Under the pieces are notes generated by a model that had not been told where the DNA came from, searched no databases, and saw nothing but the letters and a program-made list of their open reading frames with translations. A stretch of 64,000 nucleotides of DNA from Halomonas sp. PR-M31. GTDB lineage: Bacteria > Pseudomonadota > Gammaproteobacteria > Pseudomonadales > Halomonadaceae. Made by a program: the position numbers and the translations under genes. Shown here piece after piece: positions 8,324-17,363 of the stretch (within the stretch, counting starts at the first letter, position 1; each line of letters opens with the position of its first letter). The stretch covers positions 23,424-87,423 of the forward strand of contig NZ_JIBT01000003.1 of NCBI RefSeq assembly GCF_001039575.1, given 5' to 3'.

Positions 8324-8334
8324 ATTGGTCTAAT
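8324..8334. promoter_or_regulatory. Candidate operator ATTGGTCTAAT upstream of glcD
   Basis: ATTGGTCTAAT lies 117 bases upstream of the glcD start, between glcD and the divergent yfeH-like gene. The same 11 bases, on the opposite strand, occur upstream of the lactate/glycolate permease at 11484-11494. The TTGGTC half resembles sites of FadR-type GntR regulators such as LldR, PdhR and GlcC, which recognise TGGT-N3-ACCA. A flanking GACCA-N5-TGGTC inverted repeat (8316-8330) overlaps it. Confidence 0.5.
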
Positions 8335-8499
8335 TTATGGAAATATTTTCCAGAAAAAGATCGACGCTAATATTCGATGCATTGATTCTTCGTTGTGAAG
8401 AAGCCTTCGGAGGGTGAATGAGCGGACGAAAGTAAGCGCTGATGTTGCGCGCCTAGTATGATATTTGCCGCTTCCTTGATCTCGACGCGAAGGTTTCTT

Positions 8500-9468
8500 G
8501 TGACGTTACTCAAACGATTAAATATTGATAACTACGTATTGATGCTGCTTGGCACGGTGCTCCTCGCTTCGCTGCTGCCGGTGCGTGGCGAGGCCGCCGA
8601 GGCGTTCTCCCTGGCGACCAAGCTGGCCATCGCGCTGTTGTTTTTCCTGCACGGCGCCAAGCTGTCGCCGCGCACGGTGCTAAAGGGCATGATCCACTGG
8701 CGCCTGCATCTGGTGGTGTTTGCCAGCACCTTTGTGCTGTTTCCGATACTGGGTCTGATCCTTGGCCTGCTGGCGCCCACTTTGCTACCACCGGCGCTTG
8801 CCATGGGGATTTTGTTCCTGTGCGTGCTGCCTTCGACGATCCAGTCCTCCATCGCTTTTACCTCCATTGCCGGGGGCAACGTGCCTGCGGCGATCTGCTC
8901 TGCATCTGCTTCGAACATTCTCGGCATGTTCATCACGCCGTTGCTGGTAGGGGTCTTGATGAGCACTCAAGGCGGAGGTGTATCCCTGGACGCCTTGAGC
9001 GCCATTTTGCTGCAGCTGTTGGCGCCATTTCTGCTCGGTCAGCTGTTGCAGCGCTGGCTGGGTACCTGGATGGCGAGGCACAAACGCCTGGTCGGCCTGG
9101 TGGATCGCGGGGCAATCCTCATGGTGGTGTACATGGCATTCAGTGAGGCGATAGTCGCGGGACTCTGGGAGCAGCTGTCGTTCCAGGCGCTTGCCGTCAT
9201 GGTGATCGTCGACTGCGTGCTGCTGGCGGCGGTGTTGATCATCACGACCCAGGCGAGTCGCTGGCTGGGGTTTTCGCAAGAAGACGAAATCACCATCGTC
9301 TTCTGTGGCTCCAAGAAAAGCCTGAGCAGCGGGATACCCATAGCCCATGTGCTGTTCTCTGCCCAGCAGGTGGGCAGCGTCATCCTGCCACTGATGCTGT
9401 TCCATCAGATACAGCTGTTCGTATGTGCCATATTGGCGCGCCGCTATGCCAAGGCGCGACACGACTAG
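8500..9468 (+). CDS. YfeH family bile acid:sodium symporter-like transporter
   Basis: A 322-residue polytopic membrane protein of the SBF-like/YfeH type, with about nine or ten hydrophobic segments. Strong family matches are IALLFFLHGAKLSPRTV, WRLHLVVFASTFVLFPILG, the cation-site-like SAIAFTSIAGGNVPAAICS, and DEITIVFCGSKKSL followed by SGIP. A GTG at 8500 is preferred to the ATG at 8458 because GAAGG lies 6 bases before it and the protein then begins level with E. coli YfeH. The substrate is unknown. It diverges from glcD and converges on the permease gene. Confidence 0.85.
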   Translation: MTLLKRLNIDNYVLMLLGTVLLASLLPVRGEAAEAFSLATKLAIALLFFLHGAKLSPRTVLKGMIHWRLHLVVFASTFVLFPILGLILGLLAPTLLPPALAMGILFLCVLPSTIQSSIAFTSIAGGNVPAAICSASASNILGMFITPLLVGVLMSTQGGGVSLDALSAILLQLLAPFLLGQLLQRWLGTWMARHKRLVGLVDRGAILMVVYMAFSEAIVAGLWEQLSFQALAVMVIVDCVLLAAVLIITTQASRWLGFSQEDEITIVFCGSKKSLSSGIPIAHVLFSAQQVGSVILPLMLFHQIQLFVCAILARRYAKARHD

Positions 9469-9492
9469 GCCGAGATGATTTCTTCCTGAATA

Positions 9493-9528
9493 AAAAAGCC
9501 ACGCTGGCGAATTACCAGCGTGGCTTTT
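9493..9528. terminator. Bidirectional terminator between yfeH-like gene and permease
   Basis: GCCACGCTGG (9498-9507) pairs with CCAGCGTGGC (9515-9524). The stem is preceded by AAAAAA and followed by TTTT, so it can end transcription from both converging genes. Confidence 0.85.
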
Positions 9529-9545
9529 GGTTACGAGACCGAGGT

Positions 9546-11243
9546 TCAGCCGCTCAACAAGCTATCGGCAACTCCAATGCCGTAGAAGGCGATCAGGCCA
9601 ATGATGCCGGCGTAAAGCGCGTAGTAGATGGTGGGCAGAATGGTCATGCGCAACGTCGTGCCCTCGCGACCAAGCAGGCCCACCGTGGCCGAGGCGGCTA
9701 CCACGTTGTGGATGGCGATCATGTTGCCGGCGGCGGCACCGACGGCCTGCAGTGCGACCATCATCGCAGTGGAGAGCCCGAGCTGTTCGGCGACGTTGAA
9801 CTGAAAGTCCGACAGCATCAGATTGGACACGGTGTTGGAGCCGGCGATGAAGGCGCCAAGCGCCCCCACGGTAGGAGCAAAAAGCGGATAGATACCGCCG
9901 ACGCCGTCCGCAACAGCCTGAGCCATGGCCACGGGCATGGAAACCAGATCCGCCTGATTGATCCCGGAGTTGATCAGGATGCGTACCATCGGGATGGTGA
10001 AGATCAGTACGAAACCGGCGCCCAGGATGGTCTTGGTGGACTCACCCAAGGCTGCACTGAGCTGATTACCGCGCATGCGGTGCAGCAGGGCGGTGATCAG
10101 CACCACGATCACCAGGATGCCACCAGGCAGGTAAAGCGGTTCGATGCTACCCGAGATGCCCGCTTCGCCCAGGATATTGTTCCAGCTCAGGGCCAGGGAT
10201 TTCAGTGCATTCGTGATCGGCTCGACGGTACGAGAAATCACCAGCAGTATCGCCAGCAGCACATAGGGCACCCAGCCCATGAAGGTAGAGATTGGCGTGC
10301 TTCCCGCAATCTGATCGACCTTGATCTCAAGATTGCCGATCCATTCGTCCGGCCAGGAGTTGGATTCCGGAAAATCCCAGGTCGTCTTGGGTAGCAGGAA
10401 TCCTTTGCGCGCCGCCGGCACGACAATGGCCAGGCCCACCATGGCGCCGATCATGGACGGGAACTCTGGCCCCAGCAGCACGCCTGCCAGCGCGTAGGGC
10501 ACCACGAAGCAAACCCCGGTGAAAAGCGCGAAGGGCGCGATATCGAGCCCTTCTTTCCAGGAACGATTGGCGCCGAAGAAGCGCACCATGATGATCACCA
10601 TGATCAAGGGCATGAACACACCGACGATGGCGTGGGTGATCGCCACCTCGGAAGTGATCAAGCGGAAATAGCTTTCCCAGCTGTCGCCATTGGCGACGAG
10701 CTGCTCGGTGATGCCGGCCTTGTCGATCCCGCCGGTAACCCCGACCACGATGGGCGTGCCTACCGCGCCGAAGGAGACCGGCGTGGACTGGATCATCATG
10801 CCCACCACCACGGCGGCAAGAGCCGGGAAGCCAAGGGCCACCATCAACGGAGCGGCGACCGCCGCAGGCGTACCAAACCCCGAGGCGCCCTCGATGAAAC
10901 AACCGAACAGCCAGGCGACGATGAGCGCCTGTACCCGGCGATCCGGACTGATACCGGAAAAGCCATTGCGGATGGCGGCGATACCGCCGGAATGCTTGAG
11001 CGTATTGAGTAGCAGAATGGCACCGAAGATGATCCACAGGATCGCCACGGTCAGCATCAGCCCTTGAAAGGTCGAGGCCAGTACCCGGGTAAAGGTCATG
11101 TCCCAGGCCAGTAGCGCAATCAGGGCCGTGACCAGAAAGACGATGGGCATGGCGATTTTTGCTGCCATACGAAACCCGATCAGCAAGATGCCGGCTAACA
11201 GCAGGGGAGTGAAGGCGAGCAGGGCAAGCAGCGTTTGATTCAT
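9546..11243 (-). CDS. lldP: LctP family L-lactate/glycolate permease
   Basis: A 565-residue membrane protein of the LctP family, which contains the E. coli paralogues LldP (lactate) and GlcA (glycolate). It has 12 or more hydrophobic segments. Family landmarks are [20 protein letters not shown], the following [30 protein letters not shown], and [19 protein letters not shown] near the C-terminus. The start [13 protein letters not shown] is set by a GAGG 8 bases upstream and by the family's N-terminus. The nearby glcDEFG operon and the shared upstream 11-mer make glycolate a likely substrate, but lactate cannot be excluded; the symbol names the family only. Confidence 0.9.
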   Translation of the reverse strand: MNQTLLALLAFTPLLLAGILLIGFRMAAKIAMPIVFLVTALIALLAWDMTFTRVLASTFQGLMLTVAILWIIFGAILLLNTLKHSGGIAAIRNGFSGISPDRRVQALIVAWLFGCFIEGASGFGTPAAVAAPLMVALGFPALAAVVVGMMIQSTPVSFGAVGTPIVVGVTGGIDKAGITEQLVANGDSWESYFRLITSEVAITHAIVGVFMPLIMVIIMVRFFGANRSWKEGLDIAPFALFTGVCFVVPYALAGVLLGPEFPSMIGAMVGLAIVVPAARKGFLLPKTTWDFPESNSWPDEWIGNLEIKVDQIAGSTPISTFMGWVPYVLLAILLVISRTVEPITNALKSLALSWNNILGEAGISGSIEPLYLPGGILVIVVLITALLHRMRGNQLSAALGESTKTILGAGFVLIFTIPMVRILINSGINQADLVSMPVAMAQAVADGVGGIYPLFAPTVGALGAFIAGSNTVSNLMLSDFQFNVAEQLGLSTAMMVALQAVGAAAGNMIAIHNVVAASATVGLLGREGTTLRMTILPTIYYALYAGIIGLIAFYGIGVADSLLSG

Positions 11244-11585
11244 GGGGATAGCCTCGCTTGTTGTTGTTCGTGCGCCATGTTGGGCAGCGACGCTACCCAC
11301 TGTCGCATTGGAAGGCGCATGGCTGAACAATAATCGGCGGCTTTGGTTTTTACCATCCTGTGGAAACTGATAAGCGCGCTATATATCAGCCTTTTCATTT
11401 ATTCCATCTGCTTGACCCGTAAAGCATAAGTTCTTTTATTGCCATTGACGTTTTGAGAATGGCAAGCGTGTTCTGAGTGATCCATTAGACCAATAGATAA
11501 GCTATAAAGCGGTCGGGATGAGGGATTGGCACCCTTGGCAGGAGAGTGTTAGCGTCGAGCAGTTAGTCACCTTCGAGGACCTTGT
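11244..11585. other. Intergenic region between permease and GST
   Basis: This 342-base AT-richer region lies between divergent genes and carries the ATTAGACCAAT word at 11484-11494. Apart from that candidate operator I see no gene, RNA or terminator. Confidence 0.4.
11484..11494. promoter_or_regulatory. Candidate operator ATTAGACCAAT upstream of the permease
   Basis: This is the exact reverse complement of the 11-mer upstream of glcD (8324-8334). It lies 241 bases before the permease start and 92 bases before the GST start. The shared word suggests one glycolate- or lactate-responsive regulator for both loci; this is inference from sequence identity. Confidence 0.45.
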
Positions 11586-12287
11586 ATGTCGCGCCTACTT
11601 TACGATCTGTGCGGTATCGATGATGCATTACGCTTCTCACCTTATTGCTGGCGAGTGAAGTACGCGCTGGCTCACAAGGGATTGACCTATGAGACACGGC
11701 CTTGGCATTTCACGGAGAAAGAAACGCTTGAATTCTCCGGGCAGGGGAAGGTGCCGGTACTCATCGACGGGGATGCGACGGTTGTCGATAGCTACGATAT
11801 CTTTCGCTATCTCGATCGCCGCTATCCGGACAAGCCGCTACTGGGAAGTGGAGAGGCAGAAGCCCGGGCTAGGTTCTTCAAGTTCTACAGTGAGCGGGCC
11901 TTGGCGCCAGGCATCCTGCGTACCGTCGTGATGGATCTGTTCAACGCGGTGCACCCGAAAGATCGGGACTACTTTCGTCAAAGCCGAGAGAAGGCGTTGG
12001 GTTGTACGCTGGAACAAATGCATGATCCCAGTACAGGATTGAACATGCTGGATCAGGCGTTTGGGCCGCTACGTGGCCGCCTGGAAGAAGCCGATTTCCT
12101 CGATGGAGATACTCTGGCCGGAGCTGACTATCTGGTCTTTGGTCATCTCATGTGGGCACGCAATGTCTCGAATGTCGAGCTTGTCTCCAGCAACGATCCG
12201 GTGCATGGCTGGATCGAAAGAATGCTGGATCTGCACGGCGGGTTGGGACGCAAGGCCTTGCGCAGCGTCGATATTCAGGAAGCCTGA
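11586..12287 (+). CDS. Glutathione S-transferase family protein
   Basis: A 233-residue protein with an N-terminal thioredoxin-like GST domain (residues 1-80). It has the SPYCWRVKYALAHKGL helix, the cis-Pro loop GKVPVLIDGD, and the glutathione-contact motif VDSYDIFRYLD. The rest is the all-alpha C-terminal domain. The annotation as a glutathione-dependent transferase is from the family; the substrate is unknown. GAGG lies about 8 bases before the ATG. Its last 13 bases overlap the end of the convergent FUSC gene. Confidence 0.88.
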   Translation: MSRLLYDLCGIDDALRFSPYCWRVKYALAHKGLTYETRPWHFTEKETLEFSGQGKVPVLIDGDATVVDSYDIFRYLDRRYPDKPLLGSGEAEARARFFKFYSERALAPGILRTVVMDLFNAVHPKDRDYFRQSREKALGCTLEQMHDPSTGLNMLDQAFGPLRGRLEEADFLDGDTLAGADYLVFGHLMWARNVSNVELVSSNDPVHGWIERMLDLHGGLGRKALRSVDIQEA

Positions 12288-14305
12288 GCCAAAGCCTTGG
12301 CCATTTGACCTGCCTGGCGTTCGAAGGAAAGCGCCATGCGCTCGACCAGGCCTTCCACCAGCAAACGGCGTTTGGGGGACAAGTCTTCGCAGTCCGTCAC
12401 GCACTCACGCAGCCTATGCGCGGCCTTTATGAAGTCGTGAGGCACCCGACCGTTCGAGCTCTCCACGAAGCTTTTGGCGAAGAGCTCGAGCAAGCGACGA
12501 TAGGCCGCTTGCACCTCGACATCATCGACGTCGTCCAGGCGCCGACGCAAGCGTAGACAGGCACGGCCCATGTCGAGTCCGGAAAGGCCCAAGGCAAGCA
12601 GGTGACGCTGATCTTCCGGCAACATTTCGTCATGGCGTGCCAGCTTCAATAAACGATCCGCCATGCGATCGCTGAACCAGATATCCGTTTGTTGCGGTGG
12701 CCGTCGCGCCACCCGGTCCAGATCTCGAGTCGTGGCGGCGGTCAAACGCCGTCGAATGAGCTTTTCGCTAAAGGCAGGAATGAGACGAAAACCCATGACC
12801 ATGGCACAGACGCCGATCACCACTGCGAGCCCCCGATTGAGAAAGTAGTCAATGGCGAAGTTCATGTCGTTGCCGGGCATGGTCAGCAGAATGTTGGCCA
12901 CGGTGAAGGGCAGGCTGTAGCCGATGGTGACAGGGTGCCCCGCGCCGAGCAGGCCAACGAACAAGGGAACCCCCATCAGCATGGCCAGCATGGGAAAACC
13001 ATTGGCCTGGGATAGCAGCACGTGGCCGAACAAAAAAGCGCTGGGTATCGCTACCAGCATCCCCTTGAGCAGCACCGTGCCTACCTTGGCAGGGTTGGGG
13101 TAGCTTGCAAAGATGCCGGAAAAAAGCGTTGCCAGAAGTAGCGCAGTGGTGCCACTGGTCCAGGAGGTCATGAGCCAGAACACGGCCACGAAGCTGAACA
13201 CGACCCCGGCACGCAGGCCGTTGAGGCCGGCTACCAGATGGTCCCGATGCCAGGAAAGAGAAGGGCTGCGCAGGCGATGGGCTTCGGGATGATCGATGGT
13301 GGCCCGGGCCTCGAGCATGATGGAGGCATGTCCCAGTATCTCCCTGAGCCCGAGCAGTACCCGAAGCGATAGCGTCGAGAGCGCCTCGGTTTCGAACGCG
13401 TAGGTAATATGGCGCTGCTGCTGCAGGCGTTCTCGCGCATCGGTCGGGTTGGCTATGCTCAGAGCCTCCAGAAAGCACGCCGACGTCTCCTGGGCCAGAC
13501 GCCGAACGTTATCATCCAGCCGAGAGTGCGGATCCCGCAATAGTTGATCGATGGCTTCCGTGGTAGCCAGCAGGCGCATGGTGCGCCGGGTCAGCAGATG
13601 AGCACCGCGCACCCGTCCCGGCCCGGAAGGATCTTCATAGCGCGCGGCCTGGCTATCCGTCTCCAGCACCATCAAGGGCTCGAGGCTTGCGGTCAACGTC
13701 TGCAACATTTCCTGGCTGCTATACCCTTCGAGGCGTCTCGCGGCGTAGGTAAAGGCCTGCTTCAAGGTCTCGTCTGCCTGGGTGGCCAGATGGTGGCGTA
13801 CGTGGGTGGGCCACAGCAGGGCGCTGATGATCGTTGCGCACAGCGCCCCCAGCCCTATTTCCGAAATACGCGCGACTGCGACATCGAACACGCTTGACGT
13901 ACCGCTATGGGAAATGACCACCACCAGCATCGCTGTCACAGCACCCATGACGAAGCCGTAGGCAAAGTTATTACGCGTCAGCGAGGCGCTGTAGATGCAC
14001 AGCATGATCCAACAGGTCAGCATCATTAGTGCCGGTACCCGGGCCTGGGCGAACAAGGACATGATGAGAATGCCGACCAGGGCGCCGATGATCGTGCCTC
14101 CCAGCTGACATAGACCCTTTTCGATCACCATGCCGCTCATGGGACGTATCTGCAGGAAGGCAGCGGATATCATCGCCCAGTAAGGGCGCTCCAGATCCAT
14201 CCACAGCGCGATATAAAGCGCCACGAACATGGCGATCACGCCCTTGAGCGCAAATTTGACCGCCGTGGAGGAGGGCGTCAGAAAGGCTTGCAGAAAGGGG
14301 GACAT
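12275..14305 (-). CDS. FUSC family inner-membrane efflux protein (AaeB-like)
   Basis: A 676-residue protein with two membrane blocks of about five or six helices each (near residues 15-170 and 355-510), each followed by a cytoplasmic helical region. This is the FUSC/AaeB/YccS layout. The block RPYWAMISAAFLQIRPMSGM followed by a Lys/Leu-rich stretch is characteristic. The start MSPFLQAFL at 14305 is preferred because it lies just after the stop of the HlyD gene. It forms an efflux operon with the HlyD and DUF1656 genes, equivalent to aaeXAB, which exports aromatic carboxylic acids in E. coli. The actual substrate here is unknown. The 3' end overlaps the GST gene. Confidence 0.88.
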   Translation of the reverse strand: MSPFLQAFLTPSSTAVKFALKGVIAMFVALYIALWMDLERPYWAMISAAFLQIRPMSGMVIEKGLCQLGGTIIGALVGILIMSLFAQARVPALMMLTCWIMLCIYSASLTRNNFAYGFVMGAVTAMLVVVISHSGTSSVFDVAVARISEIGLGALCATIISALLWPTHVRHHLATQADETLKQAFTYAARRLEGYSSQEMLQTLTASLEPLMVLETDSQAARYEDPSGPGRVRGAHLLTRRTMRLLATTEAIDQLLRDPHSRLDDNVRRLAQETSACFLEALSIANPTDARERLQQQRHITYAFETEALSTLSLRVLLGLREILGHASIMLEARATIDHPEAHRLRSPSLSWHRDHLVAGLNGLRAGVVFSFVAVFWLMTSWTSGTTALLLATLFSGIFASYPNPAKVGTVLLKGMLVAIPSAFLFGHVLLSQANGFPMLAMLMGVPLFVGLLGAGHPVTIGYSLPFTVANILLTMPGNDMNFAIDYFLNRGLAVVIGVCAMVMGFRLIPAFSEKLIRRRLTAATTRDLDRVARRPPQQTDIWFSDRMADRLLKLARHDEMLPEDQRHLLALGLSGLDMGRACLRLRRRLDDVDDVEVQAAYRRLLELFAKSFVESSNGRVPHDFIKAAHRLRECVTDCEDLSPKRRLLVEGLVERMALSFERQAGQMAKALAQAS

Positions 14306-14315
14306 GAATGACGCT

Positions 14316-15191
14316 CTATTTCTGCATGGGGTCGACGTCGTCGACGATACGCACCGAGGCACTCATGCCGGCACTCAGCAGCACGTCCTTGGGTACGTCA
14401 TCGAGGGTAATACGAACAGGAATGCGCTGAGCCAGGCGTACCCAGTTGAAGGTGGGTTTGACCTGAGGCAACAGTTGCGCATCGAGTCGCTGATTGTCAT
14501 CCGCGATACCCCGAGCAATGCCGGAAACATGGCCCGACAGCCGAGTATCGCCGTTCATTAATAGAACCTGCGCGGTATCGCCCAGATGAATGCGTGCCAT
14601 CTTGGTCTCTTCGAAATAACCGATGACATAAAACGAACCGGTCTTGACCAGCGCCATGACCGGTTCGCTGCGAGAGACATAATTGCCCTGAGTGAGCTGC
14701 AGGTTGAGGATATGCCCCTCTGCCGGCGCTTCGGCAGTGGTTCGTTCCAGATCCAGACGTGCATCCTGTAGCTGTGCCTCGGCTTTCGCCAGCTCTGCTG
14801 CCGCCAGACGCGTATTGATGCGCGACACTTCCCGGTCTTCCTTGCTGATCGCCTGGTTGCTCAATCGGTTACGACGATTCTCCTCGTGGCGCTTGAGCTC
14901 GAGCTGGGCTTTGCGATTGGCAACCTCGGCTTCGGCCTTGTTCACCGCTGCCTCGTAGCGCGCCGTGTTCAGCTTGAACAGCGTTTCGCCTTTTTCGACC
15001 TGTTGCGCATCCTCGACGGAGAGGGTTTCGATCCAGCCACTGACATCCGGTGAAATGGTGACGATGTCCGCGGCTACGCGCCCATCCCGAGTCCAGGGGG
15101 TATATAGGTAGTAATGCCATAGCCAAGCGCCTGCAGCGAGAGCGAGCAAGACTACCACCAGGGTAATCAAAAGGCGTAGTGAGGTGCGCAT
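14316..15191 (-). CDS. HlyD family periplasmic adaptor (AaeA-like)
   Basis: A 291-residue membrane fusion protein. One N-terminal membrane anchor (residues 7-28) is followed by the barrel-sandwich/lipoyl half-motif ADIVTISPDVSGWIETLSVE. A helical hairpin spans about residues 80-150, followed by EGHILNLQLTQGNYVSRSEP. It would bridge the FUSC transporter to an outer-membrane factor that is not encoded here. It begins 9 bases after the DUF1656 stop and ends 10 bases before the FUSC start. Confidence 0.9.
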   Translation of the reverse strand: MRTSLRLLITLVVVLLALAAGAWLWHYYLYTPWTRDGRVAADIVTISPDVSGWIETLSVEDAQQVEKGETLFKLNTARYEAAVNKAEAEVANRKAQLELKRHEENRRNRLSNQAISKEDREVSRINTRLAAAELAKAEAQLQDARLDLERTTAEAPAEGHILNLQLTQGNYVSRSEPVMALVKTGSFYVIGYFEETKMARIHLGDTAQVLLMNGDTRLSGHVSGIARGIADDNQRLDAQLLPQVKPTFNWVRLAQRIPVRITLDDVPKDVLLSAGMSASVRIVDDVDPMQK

Positions 15192-15200
15192 TGAGTAAGG

Positions 15201-15410
15201 TTACCAGGTAGAAGAAAACAAGAAGGCGACACAGGCTGTGGCAATCACGAACAGGGCTAGATCGAACCAGGCTTCGAACCAGAGAACCCGGGGGCCAAGC
15301 CAACGATGCAAGAAAGTACGCAACACTCCTGCCAGCAAGAGACCCAGCAGGGCATAGAGCAGTAGCGGGCTGAAATATATTCCTCCTAGCGCTATTTCTC
15401 TTAGTCCCAT
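15201..15410 (-). CDS. DUF1656 small membrane protein (AaeX-like)
   Basis: A 69-residue protein with two membrane helices (about residues 10-30 and 46-66), starting MGLREIALGGIYFSPLLLY. Size, the ISP/YFSP-type N-terminus and position in front of an HlyD and a FUSC gene identify it as the AaeX/DUF1656 partner. Its role in efflux is not established. It is the first gene of the operon. Confidence 0.87.
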   Translation of the reverse strand: MGLREIALGGIYFSPLLLYALLGLLLAGVLRTFLHRWLGPRVLWFEAWFDLALFVIATACVAFLFSSTW

Positions 15411-15524
15411 GATGTATCTCTAGATCGATGGTGCGGCATTGGTGTTTGACAGCGGTGTTCTTCGAATTGGATTGAGACCGCCACAGCAGAATTGGCCATT
15501 CTACGTCATTCCGGTCGATAGCGA

Positions 15525-15543
15525 GAGAATGATAATCATAGAG
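15525..15543. promoter_or_regulatory. Fur-box-like palindrome
   Basis: GAGAATGATAATCATAGAG matches 14 of 19 positions of the E. coli Fur consensus and contains the palindromic core ATGATAATCAT (15529-15539). It lies between the efflux operon and the phasin. Chance occurrence is possible in AT-rich leader DNA. Confidence 0.35.
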
Positions 15544-15572
15544 AAGGGTGGGTCTGGGAAAAAGTCAAAATT

Positions 15573-15606
15573 CATTGTTGCACTGCAACAATGTCTTTGC
15601 TATTGT
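15573..15606 (+). promoter_or_regulatory. Phasin promoter with a 21-bp palindrome over the -35
   Basis: A -35 TTGCAC (15578-15583) and a -10 TATTGT (15601-15606) are 17 bases apart. The -35 sits inside a perfect inverted repeat with 10-base arms, CATTGTTGCA-C-TGCAACAATG (15573-15593). An operator in this position is expected to repress. PhaR-type regulators of phasin genes bind TGCA-rich palindromes, so PhaR is a plausible ligand, by inference. Confidence 0.6.
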
Positions 15607-15659
15607 GCACAGCAACAAAGGGCAAGGCCCTTACCTAAGTCACTCAATGGAGGTGCTAC

Positions 15660-16061
15660 ATGGCCAACACAACTACTGATCGCATGAATAAGCAAGCTAA
15701 CCAAATGAACCAGCAGTTTCAATCTCTGTTCTTTGGGCCAATGCGTTCCTATGCAACATTGACCGTAGAATATGCCGAGCGTGTTCTCAACACTCAGTAT
15801 GAGTTCGCAAAAGCCTATTCCAACGCCAGCTTCAGCCAGGCGCGTTCAATGCTCAACATCAAGAATTCTGATGATCTGCGCTCTTTCGTCGAAAGCCAGC
15901 AGCAGGTCGCCCAAAAAATGGGTGAGCGTCTAAAGGACGATACCAAGAAGGTTGTCGCGATGAACCAGGAATTCGCTGAGAAGAGCCAGCAACTGGTCGA
16001 AGAAAACGTGAAGTCTGCCAACCAGACTGCACAGCAGAACGTTCAGAAAGCAGCCAAGTAA
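15660..16061 (+). CDS. Phasin family protein
   Basis: A 133-residue, almost wholly alpha-helical protein of the phasin family, with an amphipathic N-terminal part (FQSLFFGPMRSYATLTVEYA) and a Gln/Lys/Ala-rich coiled-coil-like C-terminal half. Phasins coat polyhydroxyalkanoate granules and set their size. GGAGGTG lies before the ATG. No PHA synthase or depolymerase gene is nearby, so it is a stand-alone transcription unit with its own promoter and terminator. Confidence 0.87.
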   Translation: MANTTTDRMNKQANQMNQQFQSLFFGPMRSYATLTVEYAERVLNTQYEFAKAYSNASFSQARSMLNIKNSDDLRSFVESQQQVAQKMGERLKDDTKKVVAMNQEFAEKSQQLVEENVKSANQTAQQNVQKAAK

Positions 16062-16096
16062 GATGTCGTGATTCCGTGATCGATACGGAACACCAG

Positions 16097-16130
16097 CGGG
16101 CCGCCCGGTTATGAACCGGCGGCCCGTTTT
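16097..16130 (+). terminator. Terminator of the phasin gene
   Basis: CGGGCCGCC (16097-16105) pairs with GGCGGCCCG (16118-16126), extended inside by GGTT/AACC, and is followed by TTTT. Confidence 0.85.
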
Positions 16131-16234
16131 CGTTGTCTACAGACACCTTGCCAAATCAGGGCAAGATGGCTAGCGTTGAACCGATATTTCAAGTGGTAAT
16201 ACAGAATAGATATCTTAGAACAGGGAGTTATCGT

Positions 16235-16570
16235 ATGTCTGAGTCCAATGGAATTGATACGGGGTCGTTGCCCAACGACAAGAAAGAAAGAGAGGAAGAA
16301 GCGAAGGAAGCGCGCCAGATAGCAAACAAGGATAAAGCGGCAAGAGACGACGAATCAGACAAAGCCGATCCTGCTTCTCATGGATCCGGGCTACCGCCGA
16401 TGTCCGATGGAAGCGCCGGTGGTGCAAGCAACGGCCCTGCGACTCCGGATCACAATGCCGATGTGGCCAAGGACGCCCCCACTGCCCCCAATGTCACGAA
16501 GAAGGATTCTCAAAAAGAGAATATCGACAAGAAATCCGATGACGAGGATTCATCGCGACGCCAAGGCTAG
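16235..16570 (+). CDS. Low-complexity hydrophilic hypothetical protein
   Basis: A 111-residue protein beginning MSESNGIDTGSLPNDKKERE. GGGAG precedes the ATG at 16235. It is dominated by Asp, Lys, Glu, Ser, Ala and Gly, has no hydrophobic segment and is predicted to be disordered. The composition recalls hydrophilin-type stress proteins, but no family is recognised. It sits alone between the phasin terminator and the DUF192 gene. Confidence 0.6.
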   Translation: MSESNGIDTGSLPNDKKEREEEAKEARQIANKDKAARDDESDKADPASHGSGLPPMSDGSAGGASNGPATPDHNADVAKDAPTAPNVTKKDSQKENIDKKSDDEDSSRRQG

Positions 16571-16793
16571 ACGCAAGCCGAATGCCGGCCGCAAACCATG
16601 TGATGGTGGGTTTGTCGCCGGCGCTATGTCCGTTACCCCCATCTTGATCATATCGTATTGAGCTCTCAGATGATGACGATCAGCAGAGCGAGAAGAAAAT
16701 CGCGGTGCGAGCATTCTTGATCGAGGAGCAAGGCGGGCGCCGTATAGAGACGCGGAGAAGAGTTTTCGAATGAACATCGCTTGGTGAAACTGC

Positions 16794-17270
16794 ATGGACA
16801 AGACAAGCAAACGATCGAGTGTTTTTATCTGCGTGCTGATACTGCTTTTTGCGACTTGCCTTGTGAGTTCAGCCGGGGCGTTGGAACGAGATAACGTTGT
16901 CATCGAAGGCAAGGAAGAAACACATCGTCTCGTCGTTGAAATCGCTCGCACTGCTCAGGAGCGCTCCTTTGGCCTAATGGAGCGGGATCATCTGGCTGAA
17001 GAGGCCGGTATGCTGTTCATCTACGAAGAAGAGCAATCACCCAGCAGCGGATTCTGGATGTACCGCACCCGCATTCCGCTGGACATCGCCTTTCTCGACA
17101 AGAACGGTGAGATTCGCGCCATTCATTCCATGCCATCTTGTAAAAGCGAGCAGGCTGCAAGATGCCCTTCCTATCCTGCCCAAGTGCCTTTTCAGGCGGC
17201 CCTGGAAGTCAACGCGGGGTATTTCGATGCGCGAGGCATCAAGGTCGGTGATCGTTTGACGCTTCCTTGA
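16794..17270 (+). CDS. Secreted DUF192 family protein
   Basis: A 158-residue protein with an N-terminal signal peptide (hydrophobic core VFICVLILLFATCLVSSAGA, cleavage after about residue 29). The DUF192 domain follows: VEIARTAQERSFGLMERDHL, GMLFIYEEE, FWMYRTRIPLDIAFLDKNGEI and a C-terminal YFDARGIKVGDRLTL. DUF192 proteins are small exported beta-rich proteins of unknown function. The gene is upstream of, and on the same strand as, the TRAP operon. Confidence 0.87.
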   Translation: MDKTSKRSSVFICVLILLFATCLVSSAGALERDNVVIEGKEETHRLVVEIARTAQERSFGLMERDHLAEEAGMLFIYEEEQSPSSGFWMYRTRIPLDIAFLDKNGEIRAIHSMPSCKSEQAARCPSYPAQVPFQAALEVNAGYFDARGIKVGDRLTLP

Positions 17271-17363
17271 GAATGCGCTTTCCCTTACCGTCGGGCTTTT
17301 TCTACAATGCGTGTTCAGCAAACAGCAACGACAGACCGCTCGCTCGCCCTAAGGACATTGCCC

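Noticed and set aside
9423..10394. 323-codon + strand ORF opposite the permease
   Set aside because: It starts inside the yfeH-like gene, crosses a terminator and reads His/Gly/Asp-rich, the usual antisense image of a membrane protein.
16580..16622. Inverted repeat after the low-complexity gene (GCCGGC and GCAAACC arms)
   Set aside because: The stem is plausible but no T-run follows on either strand, so it is not called a terminator.
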